DNA of 64,000 bases from Bugulina stolonifera. Its lineage: Eukaryota > Bryozoa > Gymnolaemata > Cheilostomatida > Bugulidae. The position numbers and the translations under genes are program-made. Of the stretch, positions 52,822-64,000 are shown one piece after another. The notes under the pieces are model-generated. The model searched no databases. It was not told where the DNA came from and worked only from the letters and a program-made list of their open reading frames with translations. Within the stretch, counting starts at the first letter, position 1. Every line of letters begins with the position of its first letter. The stretch lies in NCBI GenBank assembly GCA_935421135.1, contig OW285192.1, forward strand, positions 4,383,501 through 4,447,500, written 5' to 3'.

Positions 52822-54191
52822 TCAGTATTTGGAACATATCAAATTTTTACAAATAATCCAGGAATATGCTAAAATCAACTGTCGTAACTATGCTTCTCCA
52901 ATTACACACTTTGGTATAATACTGTATTTGGTAAATAGAAAAAATTGGATATTGAAGTGTGTAGCAACAGTTACTATCAAAATAGACGTGTGCATATATT
53001 CACTGCACATTTTATATCAGTTGGGACCAACTTGAAAACTGTCCTGACAGAAGTGCAGGCAGAGTGAGTCTCTGAGATGAATGTGGAGTGCAAACCGATG
53101 GAGAGAAAACCAACACTTTGAGAGAAGTTCTGTTTATATGGCAAGTAGTCCCAGGGTGTGGATATACATACAATATATTATGTAGTTATAATGACTTGTA
53201 ATAAAATATTATACATGTATTAATAGTGTATCTAAATAATCTGGAATAATCAATTACTATATCTTTGACACAGCATCATCAGCTGCTGATTTGATTGATG
53301 TTTACATTTAACTGTCATCAGCTAGATTAGCTGAAGACTACAAAGAGGTGACCAAACTAATCTATGACTGGTCAACGCTAAGGATTATATCCCATATTTC
53401 CATATTCCATATTAAATGTTTTACATGTATATTATTATTCCTTTTCCGATATTTAAAACAGTATCTCACAGTACAACCTCGCCATTCAGCTACAATTCAA
53501 AGTCGTCCCATGGGCAAACTATAGATTTTTATTGAGGGAGGGAAGAAAATTGGCAAATATAAAAGCTAATCGTATTTGAAATAATTTGTGACATAATTCT
53601 AGTGAGAAGACAACTCTAAAATCGGAAAAGTTGCAACTTACAGACATTTTCAGCTATGAGATTTTATCCTTCCTTTAGGCTACACAGTGGTGATGTGATA
53701 GTCACAATATTTTCGATTACACAAAAACAGTATTTCTTCATTCGGATTTATACTATGCAGTAAAATTGTAACCAGTCTGGGCTCTAAGCCCTTCTATGGG
53801 TCATGTGCCGCAACGTGCCCACGCTTTTTAAAGAGTCGGAACTTAAGCTAAGGATGCGATCTTCAATCAATGAGTATATTTCAAGTCAACGTTATAAGTC
53901 GAGGTGTAACGCAGTACGACTACATTAATTACTGTTTATCATAGTGACAGCAAATGAACTATTCACTATAATACTAGTACTATGTGTATCACTAAAAGAG
54001 TTGCAACACAAGTCATGATTTTGCATTATGCACAACTGTATAATCATCTTATTCCAGCAGGGTAAATATTTTTTAAAAGAAAATACTTTTGAAAGGAAAA
54101 TCACATGTAAACATTTTACACCTGTTACTAATCCTCCACAGACCCACACTGCTTGCACGCTGCTTGCTACTGTTTCGCGTGTCTATATTAT

Positions 54192-54866
54192 TGTAATGGT
54201 ACGCACAGTCGTCTCCTACACCTGACACTCATTATTATGTGTGCTTACATGTATATATCTGCTTGTATTCTACCTTGTGTAACTTTTATATCATTGTATA
54301 TACTTGTATGCTTATTACTAAGTCTTTTAGTGCCTTTTATACCCATGTACAGAGGTCCGACCTCTCAGAATTACTTGATATTCATTTTGTACATGAATTG
54401 GATCATTATAAGCAACTTTTGTATAACCCGACCCATTTTGGGTCGGCCGTCGGGCTTCCGGCGGCCATGTTGTTGCGCAACTTCCGGACGACCCTATGTC
54501 GTCTTTTCCCGACACTACGTCGGGCGGAAGTCCTTATACTATATAAAGGGCATTGTTTCACTGTTCATTGTCTCAGTCTTCACTTGGCTTTCAATAAAGA
54601 CACATCTATACTTGATACAGAGACTTTTACTTCCTTTTGTCAGGTCATTCGCTTAGCGAACCGCCTACTAGGTCGGATCACTCTCTTTCAACGCATAGTC
54701 TGAAGGTCAGACTTGGGACCAGATGGGTCGTCTCTGGTAGTTATTGGGCTACTGAGACCGCTTGATCTTTCATGTAATGAGAAGGCCTAGCACCACTCAT
54801 AGGCACTTCAGTTTTGGGTCGGTAGTCGTCCAAGGACGACCGCACGAAATACCAGAAACCATTACA
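54192..54866 (+). mobile_element. Solo LTR, family A, copy 2
   Basis: Ends TGTAATGG and CCATTACA, with the 7-bp direct repeat ATATTAT on both sides (54185-54191 and 54867-54873). Inside: CTATATAAAG (about 54539), AATAAA (54593-54598) and the GC-rich block shared with 12330-12500. No internal protein-coding region is present. Confidence 0.7.
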
Positions 54867-54989
54867 ATATTATTGTATCATGAGCTGAGTGGTTCTCTGA
54901 AATTAGTGATTCTAAAAGTTTGCTACAACTAACCCTTATAGAATAATAATTTATTTCGGCATAATTCTGCAAAATATTTTATATTAATC

Positions 54990-55240
54990 ATACAATTTGT
55001 GACTGCTCGAAAAAGACAGTTCGAAATAGAACGTTTCGAAACTAGACAGTCCAACACCGGACAGTTTGAAACGCTAAACTGCAAACCCCAACCCCCACAT
55101 TTCAACTAATTTTTATTTTTAATGTTTTTATTTTTTACTAAATTAATTAAAATTAATTATCTGTGAATTGTGTTCTTCTAAGTAATCTACACAGTTTTTA
55201 ACTGTCCGGTTTTCGGTTTTGAAACGTTCTTTACCTTAAT
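54990..55240. repeat. Possible foldback element (GAAACGTTC/CAGTT words)
   Basis: Repeated ACAGTTCGAAA, GAACGTTTCGAAAC and GGACAGTTTGAAACG, with inverted partners near 55200 (AACTGTCCGGTTTTCGG, TTTTGAAACGTTCT). Similar words occur at 15345-15470 and 30926-31045. Boundaries not set. Confidence 0.4.
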
Positions 55241-55696
55241 AATAATACTAGATAGCGTAGAGGACTTTTACTACGGTCTTCCACAGCAGTGCCGCAGATT
55301 TTTTCTCTAAAAAATTGTAAGGCTCAGTATTTGTAAAACTTGAACTGGTGTTAATAGGTACGACATTCACATGCATGCTAGGGAAAGAGAGAGACTGTTA
55401 AGCCTTCACATCACAAGAGCCAGGAAAGGAAGTTCCTATACACACCTACATGTACACTGTACATATGTAACACTACTGCATAACACTATTACATAACGCT
55501 ATACATAACACTATACATAACACTAGTCAGTGCTGAAAACTTAAGAGACACAGAATCAGTGTTCAAGAATAACATGCTAACAGTGATTATGATCGTGATC
55601 ACGATGAGTTTAATTGAAATCACAATGACTTTGATTGTAAACACACTATATAGTCACAGTTAACTAAAGCAGAAGTGTTCACATCAGACGACTTAC

Positions 55697-55732
55697 CATC
55701 CTAACAAGGCGTCGCGCCATTCCTCCATGACC
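55697..55732 (-). CDS. Candidate 36-base microexon
   Basis: Acceptor GATTAG and donor ATG|GTAAGT. Twelve codons, GHGGMARRLVRM, phase 0 at both ends, basic like the core exons. Confidence 0.4.
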
Positions 55733-56414
55733 CTAATCAAGACGCAACAGCTGTTATATAATAATATAACCACAAGGTCAAAAGGTCAGATTTCCTGAGT
55801 GCCTATTTACTTACACTCTCAAAAGCCTCTTACTCTTTATCTTTTAAGTTATGTTATAAATATCTGACCTTATTACTATTAGCTTACATTGTGCATGTAC
55901 AAAATATTTTACATGTTTCAATGTTTGCGTTCCTTAATAATGATATGAAACTAGTAAAGTGAATCACTTCTAGTACCTAGTGAATCATGGTAACCATTGG
56001 CCGATGGTGTAAACTGTGCTTTGCGTGTTTCCAAATGGCTTTGAGTAGCAACTTTGAATCGAATAGAAATTTTGTATTTAAAGTTATTTACACAATGTGG
56101 CTAAAAATAGTAAGTGTAAGTACATAAATAAACTTACACCTACCATACCAACACATGGGCATCTGCAACACTGCCTACTCAATCAGTTCAATTTATTTAC
56201 ATGTACAAATGTACAAATGTACTTAAATGCACTTAGTAAGCATGTATACATGCTTACTTTCATACATGTACTAACTAACAACTTACTTTGGATGTGGTAC
56301 TTACTAAAATACAACATAGTAGAAAGAAAAGTCATCTACTCGTACATTGATAATACTCGTACAGTATACCAACAACTAATGAACCAACAAACTCTAGTTG
56401 GAGATCACACCTAC

Positions 56415-56512
56415 CCCAGCGAAACTAAACCGAGTACGATGTTCACTAGATTCTGGCGTATAAACTGGTTTGGTGTTCCATCCAACACCGGCCCAACCAC
56501 CCAGCGGACCAC
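56415..56512 (-). CDS. Candidate internal exon (Gly/Trp-rich)
   Basis: Strong acceptor (CACTTTCTAG) and donor GGG|GTAGGT. The frame GGPLGGWAGVGWNTKPVYTP exits in phase 0 and so joins the microexon at 55732. Entry phase is 1, so an upstream exon is missing from the model. A second frame is also open. Confidence 0.4.
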
Positions 56513-57518
56513 CTAGAAAGTGGTTGAGAAAACCAGATGTATCCATTTCTGCTAGTGGCTAGCAGTCTGTCCAGGCAGCGAGTGAAGTGCTGACTACGCA
56601 AATCATAATCTTTCAAGAAATAATCCAATTTATAAGTGTGTCGGGTCTAGCAAGTGTTAAAAGCGTCCATTATCCACGACAAGGTAACCACGATTGTCAC
56701 GGTTTTAAGCTAGATTAAGAGGGAACAGTTGAGGATATTTAGCGCAGCAAATAAACTATTGGTATCAGCAGATCAATAAAGTCTGTGCTAATTTCAGAAA
56801 TGTGATACAAAATCAGCAAGTTTTCCGAGTTTCTATACAATGTGACAGCATATACTAAAGCAGTGATACATTTGATCTGCTAATGATGACAGCTGCAATG
56901 CTGTTAGTAGAGGTAACACCAGAGTCAGCGCTGCCAATCGTCTCAAACACAGTGCCGTGCAAACAAAAGATATAATTATCATTATTTTATCACTTAGCAT
57001 TACATAGACAGAGAACAGCTACAGTAGTTGTTATCTGTCTGTGACAGTAACTATCACATTATAAAATACAGTATTTGCTGTCGGCAGCGTCTCCATATAT
57101 CTAGGGAGTTCATTCAAAGCAAACAGAGGATTTAAATTATTCACTAGCTGTGATAATACAGTAAATCAGCTGATTGTGTTAAGGTATCAGGTCCACAAAC
57201 CAATGGGAGACTGATTATCAATGGTTTCCATGGTTCGACTCGATTGAGGTGAAACCGCTTCATGAATGGAACGAGCTAGTCCCTATAAGCATATTATACA
57301 CTAGGTATTAACAAGCTTGTAGTTCATGCTATGCGACCGCCTCATACGATACGTCGTCTCAGTATACACTCAAGGGACCTGGCTATAAGCTATCCATAGT
57401 CTATGGGATAGCTTAGCTCAAACCGGTTAATATTAGTGCAAGCTGTACCCGGCCATTTTATTCTGTATTCACATGGTGTGTAGATTAGAGTAGTGAACAC
57501 TACGACCTTGTTGTAGGA

Positions 57519-57680
57519 TGTGATTATGTTGCACAGAGGAATATTGTATGAGAAGGAAGCCCTGAATACATTTGCGTTTGTAGCAATGACCAAACTATCT
57601 GTAAGGGCGTCAGTTCGAATCCGGTCAATGTATTCAGGGCTTCCTTCTCATACAATATTCCTCTGTGCAACATAATCACA
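57519..57680. mobile_element. Foldback element with perfect 54-bp arms and tRNA-like loop
   Basis: Arms 57519-57572 and 57627-57680 are exact reverse complements. The 54-base loop holds GTTCGAATCC (57613-57622), the Pol III B-box/T-loop of tRNAs. There is no obvious full cloverleaf. It may be a recent inverted duplication of sequence next to a tRNA-derived fragment. Confidence 0.75.
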
Positions 57681-57689
57681 AGACTCAGT

Positions 57690-59400
57690 TTAATGAAGAA
57701 GCCCACAAATGAAGGCAGATCTAATATAACATGTTAGGTGCACACTTAAAGGCATACATGTACATGATTTTGATGTAGAATCTACACTTTGCAGTTTTCT
57801 ATAACATTAGACCTACCATGTACACCTTGAGTGACCGGTCAAACTCTCAGTGTTACCAAAAATAATAGTAATTATTGTTAACCCATACTCAACACTTCAC
57901 CTATTTCATACGTTGTTCTTAGCTGTATAATCCAATGAAACTACCTCTACTCAACTTTCTACTTATAAATTAAATTATAATAAGTAAGATGTTACTCTTG
58001 TAAACGTAGGTTTAGGAATGCATGATACAGCTGCATATGTGTAGTAGTGGATAATATTGTACTATGTATAGTGTATATAATTATCCTATGTTTGTTTTGT
58101 GTTTTGCAAGAAAATTTATTTATGAGCAGCCAGGGACTAGGTTGCACATCTGTAGAAATATCCCATTTTGAACCGGCAGCTCTACAGCACCTACATGATC
58201 GTGTAGCGTAGTGGGCAGTACCCATTACCCACTACACCAGCTAGGCTTCCTGCAAGGCGGTTCAGTTTACACAGACACTTCTCACTGATAAAAACTTCTG
58301 TTGTTACAGAAACCGTCAAGGCTGAAATATTTCCATAGATGGAAAACCCAATTCCTGGCTGTTCAAAAATAAATTTCCTTGCAAGAAAAATACATATACA
58401 TGTATATGAAATAAAACCTATGGGCAAATCCCTTAATAATCCCTATATTATATCATATTTTAACACTATTTATTACGCGTATGCCAGTACAACTAAATGT
58501 ACATCCTCATGCACACTGAAAAGCACACATAAACCTAAACATACACATACGTGTAGGTGCATGTACATGTAGGGCGTGTGCATGTGTGTGATGAAATTAA
58601 ACACTTTGGCTGGACACCACATAAATTCTTCTATTACATGTACATGTTGTATATCACCCTGTTAGAGTCAAGCGTGACAACGTTTGAACCAGAGGCTTGG
58701 AGAAATGAAAGATTCCTTATAATATAAAAACAAGTAAGACATTTATTGTACTCAATAAATTTAGAGAGAATATTGAATATTTGAATAAAATTCTGTTTAC
58801 CTAGGTTGACAGGTGATATGAGTACACTAACATTATGTAATTGTTTAATAACCGAGTTCACACATTCCGTTGATTGAAACGGAATATTGTGTATTTTAAT
58901 GATCAATACTCTTCTGAATTTTTAATTAAATACACATTTCCATTTACAAAACAAAACACAGCAGTATAAATAATTAATTAACACAAGTTGTATGACAAGT
59001 TAAAATTGATTTTAAAATAGACTATGATTGAGTAGCGTCAGACGTTGTACCCGGTAGCTATCGCTGAGATACATAATATGTCAGCACCAATTAGAAACCT
59101 CTAAAACTAGATCTACATGTATATACAGTGGAACTTGCTTAATTCCACCTCGGGTAATTAAAAAACTTGGTTAGTTCAGACTATTAGCTTTGCTCAGGGT
59201 TGGGAACTTTGATCTACTTTTGCATTCGATTCTCGATTTTCGATTATGATGATTAAACCAAAGAATACAAGCATTCGATTGTTACTTTACCAAATCAATG
59301 ATTGTACTTCAATCGATTTTACAATCGATGACGATTTTAGAAAGTACTCATGTATACGGGTAAAATTTTTGTAAAAATAGAGAAATTTATTGTCTTTACT
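57690..59400. other. Gene-free interval
   Basis: No exon supported. ATCGATT-type words at 59220-59340 resemble the inner sequence of the neighbouring hAT element and may be a second, decayed copy. Confidence 0.35.
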
Positions 59401-59412
59401 AATGCTGTCTAT

Positions 59413-60161
59413 TAGGCCTGCAACGATGAATCGATAACGATTCTCGATACGATTAATTTGCAGCATTTTCAATATCGATTCATTATACTCAATTTTCGAT
59501 TCTTGTTAAGTATATACTTAGTCTTGGGACACCCAAGTTATCACTATAGTATGGTGGCAGAGCGCTCGCTTTACAAACGTGTAGTCATGGGTTCGAATCT
59601 CAGTGAAGCACAGTTTTTTTCTAGTAATTTTGTTGACAATAAGTGGATAGCTATAAAATACATCATGTGCTAAGATGTATTACTAATATAAGTCTATAAT
59701 TATATAAAAACCCCAAACATACAATTTGTATTTGATATTCCACACAATTAGAAGGGTATGCTTCTGGAATCTACTCATTCTATTCTTTTTGGTGATTCTA
59801 AAATGGAATTATCAACTCAATTACTACAACTGACAGTGTTCTAAAATACTGTTGCGAAGAACTACTGCAACTTAAATGGTGTCAGGGTAAATGATTCAAA
59901 TAAATAGCAAAATTGATAGTTGTGCTCACTGTCTTCATTCACTGCTTGCTTGGGGTTACAGTAACACACTTGCTCTATTGTTGTACTACATAGCTACATT
60001 ATTTCAGTAAAATTGTGAGATACTGTTATTGGTCTGATTGACCTGACTAGTGTATTTTCTGTTAATTTTGCGCAATGAAGTATCGAATCGAAAAAATCGA
60101 AAAAGTTAATTGGCAGAATCGAAAAAATCGAAACAGTATTTTGTGAATCGTTGCAGGCCTA
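59413..60161. mobile_element. Non-autonomous hAT-type element
   Basis: Terminal inverted repeats TAGGCCTGCAACGAT / ATCGTTGCAGGCCTA (15 bp, exact) and an 8-bp target duplication CTGTCTAT at 59405-59412 and 60162-60169. The 8-bp duplication and the terminal motif are typical of hAT elements. Subterminal ATCGAAAAAATCGA/TCGATTC words are repeated. At 749 bp without a transposase frame it is non-autonomous. Confidence 0.85.
59551..59620 (+). ncRNA. tRNA-like unit (SINE head or tRNA pseudogene) inside the hAT element
   Basis: A-box-like TGGTGGCAGAGCGC, a TTTACAA anticodon-loop-like stretch, B box GGTTCGAATC (59590-59599) and a T7 run (59614-59620) serving as a Pol III stop. Stems are imperfect, so a functional tRNA is unlikely. 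Confidence 0.55.
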
Positions 60162-60540
60162 CTGTCTATTACTTTAAAATGTTATAACAAACGTGCCTAA
60201 TATTACCAGTTTTATTTGCATTTTCTCATAGCTGAGAGTTATCTCCTCTACCTTTATGTTTCTTTTTAGCCTCCAAATATTTCTATGTACAGCAAATCTT
60301 GGCCAGAAATACCAGGCTATCATTTCTTATTTATTGCTAGCCACTCACATTTCATCCTAGCTTGCAAATAGAGGCTAAACAGTTCATCATCATTTTTTTT
60401 ATTAAAAAGATGAGAACTAAGCTACGAGGCTTTTTGTTTATTTCCTGTACTAAACATTACTAGCAGATCAATTAGCAGTTAGCAGTCAACCAACACTACA
60501 TGTATGTCACAGTCAGGAGACATGCAAAATAGCCTGTATG

Positions 60541-60700
60541 CCTATGCCTTAGTTTTTATTGACAAGCCTCATGCATTTATGCTAAGAATATATGGCTAAT
60601 TTGGGAGTGACATTGAACATGAGTGACAACTCCAAATTAGCCATATAATCTTAGCAATACATGTACGTCATTTGTCGTCAATAAAACCTAGGACATGGGC
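60541..60700. mobile_element. Foldback MITE-like element
   Basis: Core arms GCTAAGAATATATGGCTAAT (from 60581) and ATTAGCCATATAATCTTAGC (to 60655) are near reverse complements. The pairing extends outward, with gaps, through TTTTTATTGAC / GTCAATAAAA. Confidence 0.65.
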
Positions 60701-61106
60701 TTATTAGAATTATCTCCTCTATTAATGGGCTGGCATTTGCGCATGCACTACTTTATATTGAGTGACTCCTCTTTTCTCACAAGTATATATAATATTGTTA
60801 TAGTCATTGTGTTGCATATTAAATTCAAATAATATTTAAGAGATTGGTACAAAGACACTGTGATAGTAGATATGTGCTAAAGTGAACGAATGCAATAATA
60901 ATACAACACAACCAATTAAGCAGCATACAGGTCAATTCCAATGAGTATACTATGAGATAAAACTGAGAAAGAGAGGATAAATCCTACAATCAATAATACT
61001 ACATACTTGTTTGTACAAGTTGGTAATATTACACATTATACATGTAGGCCTACATGTACATAACATTATACATAATTATAGCTACATTGTATATATTTCT
61101 ACAGGC

Positions 61107-61138
61107 GTATTAAGCTATATATATATATAGCTTAATAC
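61107..61138. repeat. 32-bp perfect palindrome
   Basis: GTATTAAGCTATATAT followed by its exact reverse complement. A cruciform-prone (TA)n core. Confidence 0.9.
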
Positions 61139-61245
61139 ATAGTCATAGTTATAGTCATACTCATGATAGTTGATGCATAATTTTAATGCTACAAGAAATA
61201 CACACACGTATAACTACAGTACATGTATATGTACATGTATATATA

Positions 61246-61350
61246 CTATGACTATAACTATAACTATGACTACAACTATGACTACAACTATGACTACAAC
61301 TATGACTACGACTATGACTACGACCACGACCACGACCACGACTACTACTA
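61246..61350. repeat. 6/12-bp repeat (ACTATGACTACA)
   Basis: Grades from ACTATAACT through ACTATGACTACA to ACGACC units. Two open frames across it (Tyr-Asp-Tyr-Asn and Met-Thr-Thr repeats) are by-products. Confidence 0.9.
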
Positions 61351-61827
61351 TGATTATACCTCTAACTATGACTATGATAGACTATTATTAGAAAATTGGT
61401 TCGCAAATTGAGGCAAGATACCAGACATTTGCTAATAATCACAGTCTAATTATTTCCCTAGTAGAGGTCCAAGCTGTCCCAGAGTCTACACTGTATGTAA
61501 GCAGATAATCTTTCCCCAGGTTATTTATTGTGGAGCAAAAGCAACAGTGACCCAGAGAAATGCTAAGGACACTACCATGGGCTCCAAGGTTAAACAAATA
61601 TCATTCAGACAATAAGAAGACAAATCCAAATTCCTTCAACAAAATGGCACAACATTACAACATTTTACTTCGATTACCAAATGTATTAGTCAATTTAGTA
61701 AGTACATACTGATCTCCTATATGGTTTTAGTCCTGTTTACACTGTATAAGTAGTGTTATATACATTAGATAATGAATATAAATGCAGGTAAAGTAAGTAT
61801 AATATGTAGAACACTAACAGTACTTAC

Positions 61828-61857
61828 ACCTTTCTCTAGCATCCTAACCAAGAACCT
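61828..61857 (-). CDS. Candidate 30-base microexon
   Basis: Acceptor TTCTAG and donor GGT|GTAAGT, ten codons RFLVRMLEKG in phase 0. The LVRM core recalls the microexon at 55697-55732. Confidence 0.35.
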
Positions 61858-62879
61858 CTAGAAGCTACCACCTTTACCTCAGTGACTATGACTACATAGA
61901 GTACTGATGAGCAACAATTAGAAAACTACAAGTGATGCACAGCTATTTAAACTAAGTTAACAATCACTTATATTATACCAAGTAACTAGTAAATTATTGA
62001 AGCTCCTGGAATATTTATCTCACTTTGCAGTTCAATGTGTTTACAATCCTCCATCATACAACTCAAAATATCAACTGGCCTACTCTGAATTCAACAATGT
62101 AAAAGCAAATTAAAAACTGTATTGAACCATCATTATACTGCCATTATACTCATCAGCAGAGTAATTAGCTAATAAGAAGAATGGCTGCCAAGTGCACTTG
62201 AAGAGGGAGGACAACTTTATATTAGCCCATAACTGCCCAATCAATTATTCATACATTGTTTACTCAAATTAATTGACATTTAAAACCAATTTAAATTATT
62301 GACAAGAGGAAAATGAAGAGAGTCAGTAGTGTCAGATTACAGCTTAATCATATTATAGTATTATTAATAGTAAAAGGAACGCATACATAACATATAACAC
62401 AATAATATATATTATTATAGCAGATCACATGATATAATATTTACTACTAAAACATATACCATAGATAGCAATAAAAATACTAAGGCATGTAGCAAATGTA
62501 CACACGCACCAAATATATTTAACAGTAGCCCACCATTGGTGAATCACTACATGACTTGTGTAGGCTGTTTATTAGTATATAAACCTCCCTCCCCTCAGGC
62601 AAAAATCAAGGCAAAATGCTCAGTCTAAACTGTTATCTGCGGAACAGTGACACCTTCGTAACCTCATTCCATTAGTTATGTAGCCTTGAGAACTTCTGAC
62701 AATAAAATTTCAGAGGCATTTTGCTTAGCGTAACCAACAATATTTATTTATATTTATATTTATTACAGTTAGGTATCTGAACTGGTATGTGATATCCACA
62801 CTGACAGTTCCGCAGATACAATCATGTGATCAGTATAATAGTAAATGTGACTACCGCTTAATACTGAACTGTTTGCTAC

Positions 62880-63028
62880 CTTTGTGTATCTCGGAGTAGC
62901 TCTCCTGGTGCCCACCATATTTGCACCTCTACTTTGCCTTCTGCGAGGACGAGAAGTTGCATCAGACTGGGAATTGTTATAAGTAGCGTTAGATTGAGAG
63001 TGGATAACTCCCCGCTCTGCTGTCGCTG
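62880..63028 (-). CDS. Candidate internal exon (Ser/Asn then Arg-rich)
   Basis: Acceptor TTTTTAG and donor AAG|GTAGCA, 49 codons, entry phase 1 and exit phase 0. It contains SQSDATSRPRRRQSRGANM and GTRRATPRYTK. Composition links it to the core gene, and its exit phase fits the microexon at 61857. Confidence 0.45.
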
Positions 63029-63994
63029 CTAAAAATAGTTATTATTATGATATTACTAGTAATACTACGACCGTATTACAGCAATATTAGTTATACCCAC
63101 AGTTTATACAGTAGACTCATCTGTAGACTAAATAGTTTTGATGTTAAAGATTAACAAAACAACGATCGTTCACTTGGCCAGGTGATTAAGATTATCTATT
63201 TTAAAATAAATTTTAAACAATATGCAAAAGATTTTAATTAAATCAACTTTAGGGACGTAAGAAAATCAGCATAGATGAAATTCAAAGAATAAGCACTAAT
63301 TATACTAATAAGATGGCCAAAGAGCAAATAATTAAATAATATATGGGTTAATATATAGTAGGTTTTCCCCTAACTCTACGAAAACAAATCGTCATGCATA
63401 CAAATTATTTCATCATAGTGTCTAAGGAAACCGTGGACTATGTTGCTATGAGAAAATATAAATCTCAGTTGAAAAGATACGCAACTCCCCGTTAAAATCA
63501 AAACCTATATGGTCTATAAGCTTGGACCAATGAAGAGCAGTTGCTCTATAAGCTTGGACCAATGGAGCTCGCGGTTGCTCTATGAAAGATGGATTAACTT
63601 GATACAGAAAGGTGACTAACAATTGTTTAGGCAGCACCCTAGTTGATGTGAAACCTTTATTGGATAAAATCAGCCAATAGAAACATGATATAATAATGAA
63701 GTTCTATGGACTTGATATGCCATGCCCTTTGAAGGCCTATCAAGGGTGTTTTATGAGGTGCTGCTATGTACCTTTCCCACCATAATATTTAAAATGTTGA
63801 CAAGTCAGACAGCACAGAAACAAGTCCCTTGGTATGAGAAATAGAAATGCTGATTGGTGCATTGTGGGTTATGTAGAGTGTATTATATAAATATAGTGTG
63901 TCATTATACTAACTATGATGATGTATAATATTCTATCTGGTCGACAATAAAAATGTTGAAAGAAATAAACTTTAAATTACAATAGCAAACTTAC

Positions 63995-64000
63995 CAGGCA
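63995..64000 (-). CDS. 3' end of an exon cut by the window edge
   Basis: TGCCTG|GTAAGT on the minus strand is a consensus donor. The exon body lies beyond the window. Confidence 0.3.

Noticed and set aside
57573..57626. Functional tRNA gene in the foldback loop
   Set aside because: Only the B box is good. There is no A box or acceptor stem within the loop.
61170..61411. Thr- or Tyr/Asp-repeat proteins on the plus strand
   Set aside because: Frames through a simple 6/12-bp repeat.

Overview
This is nuclear DNA of an animal, not a prokaryote. It is AT-rich and intron-dense. Exons carry GT..AG splice signals with pyrimidine tracts, and core promoters carry TATA boxes. It also holds minisatellites, LTR-like sequences, a hAT-type element and tRNA-derived elements. 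The palindrome TACATGTA and the word TAGGCCTA recur constantly, as in several marine invertebrates. A sponge or another early-branching invertebrate is possible, but I cannot fix the taxon. All well-supported genes lie on the minus strand. I built their exons by hand from splice sites and reading-frame phase. No RNA or database evidence was available.

1-13 kb: two tandem copies (CDS 1457-3619 and 8934-11132) of a seven-exon gene for a secreted 342-residue, helix-rich protein of no family I recognise. TATA box, non-coding first exon, every exon length and the poly(A) signal are conserved between copies. An LTR-like insertion (12027-12777) sits in copy 2 only, so it came after the duplication. 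A second LTR-like family lies at about 4.86-5.35 and 13.55-14.19 kb.

16-27.4 kb: a thirteen-exon gene whose phases agree at all twelve junctions, giving 632 residues. It encodes a TIR domain followed by a two-transmembrane region resembling the vertebrate TMEM268 family. I regard this apparent TIR-TMEM268 fusion, probably a membrane-anchored innate-immune type protein, as the best candidate for an undescribed system here. One intron contains a plus-strand promoter (ATF/CRE-like array, E-box, CCAAT, TATA) with two short coding exons. Another intron is a minisatellite made of copies of the adjoining splice-donor sequence.

29.4-64 kb: a long minus-strand gene, or group of genes, built from small, mostly phase-0 exons encoding Arg/Lys/His-rich peptides, with an acidic patch and a hydrophobic C-terminus. 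The ten-exon core (29389-44522) is well supported. Further exon candidates run to the right edge. A 39-copy 21-bp minisatellite lies in one intron.

54-61 kb: repeat-rich. It holds a solo LTR with a 7-bp target duplication, a foldback element with perfect 54-bp arms around a tRNA-like B box, a hAT-type element (749 bp, 15-bp terminal inverted repeats, 8-bp target duplication) carrying a nested tRNA-like unit, and a second foldback element. Other long gene-free stretches show nothing I can name.
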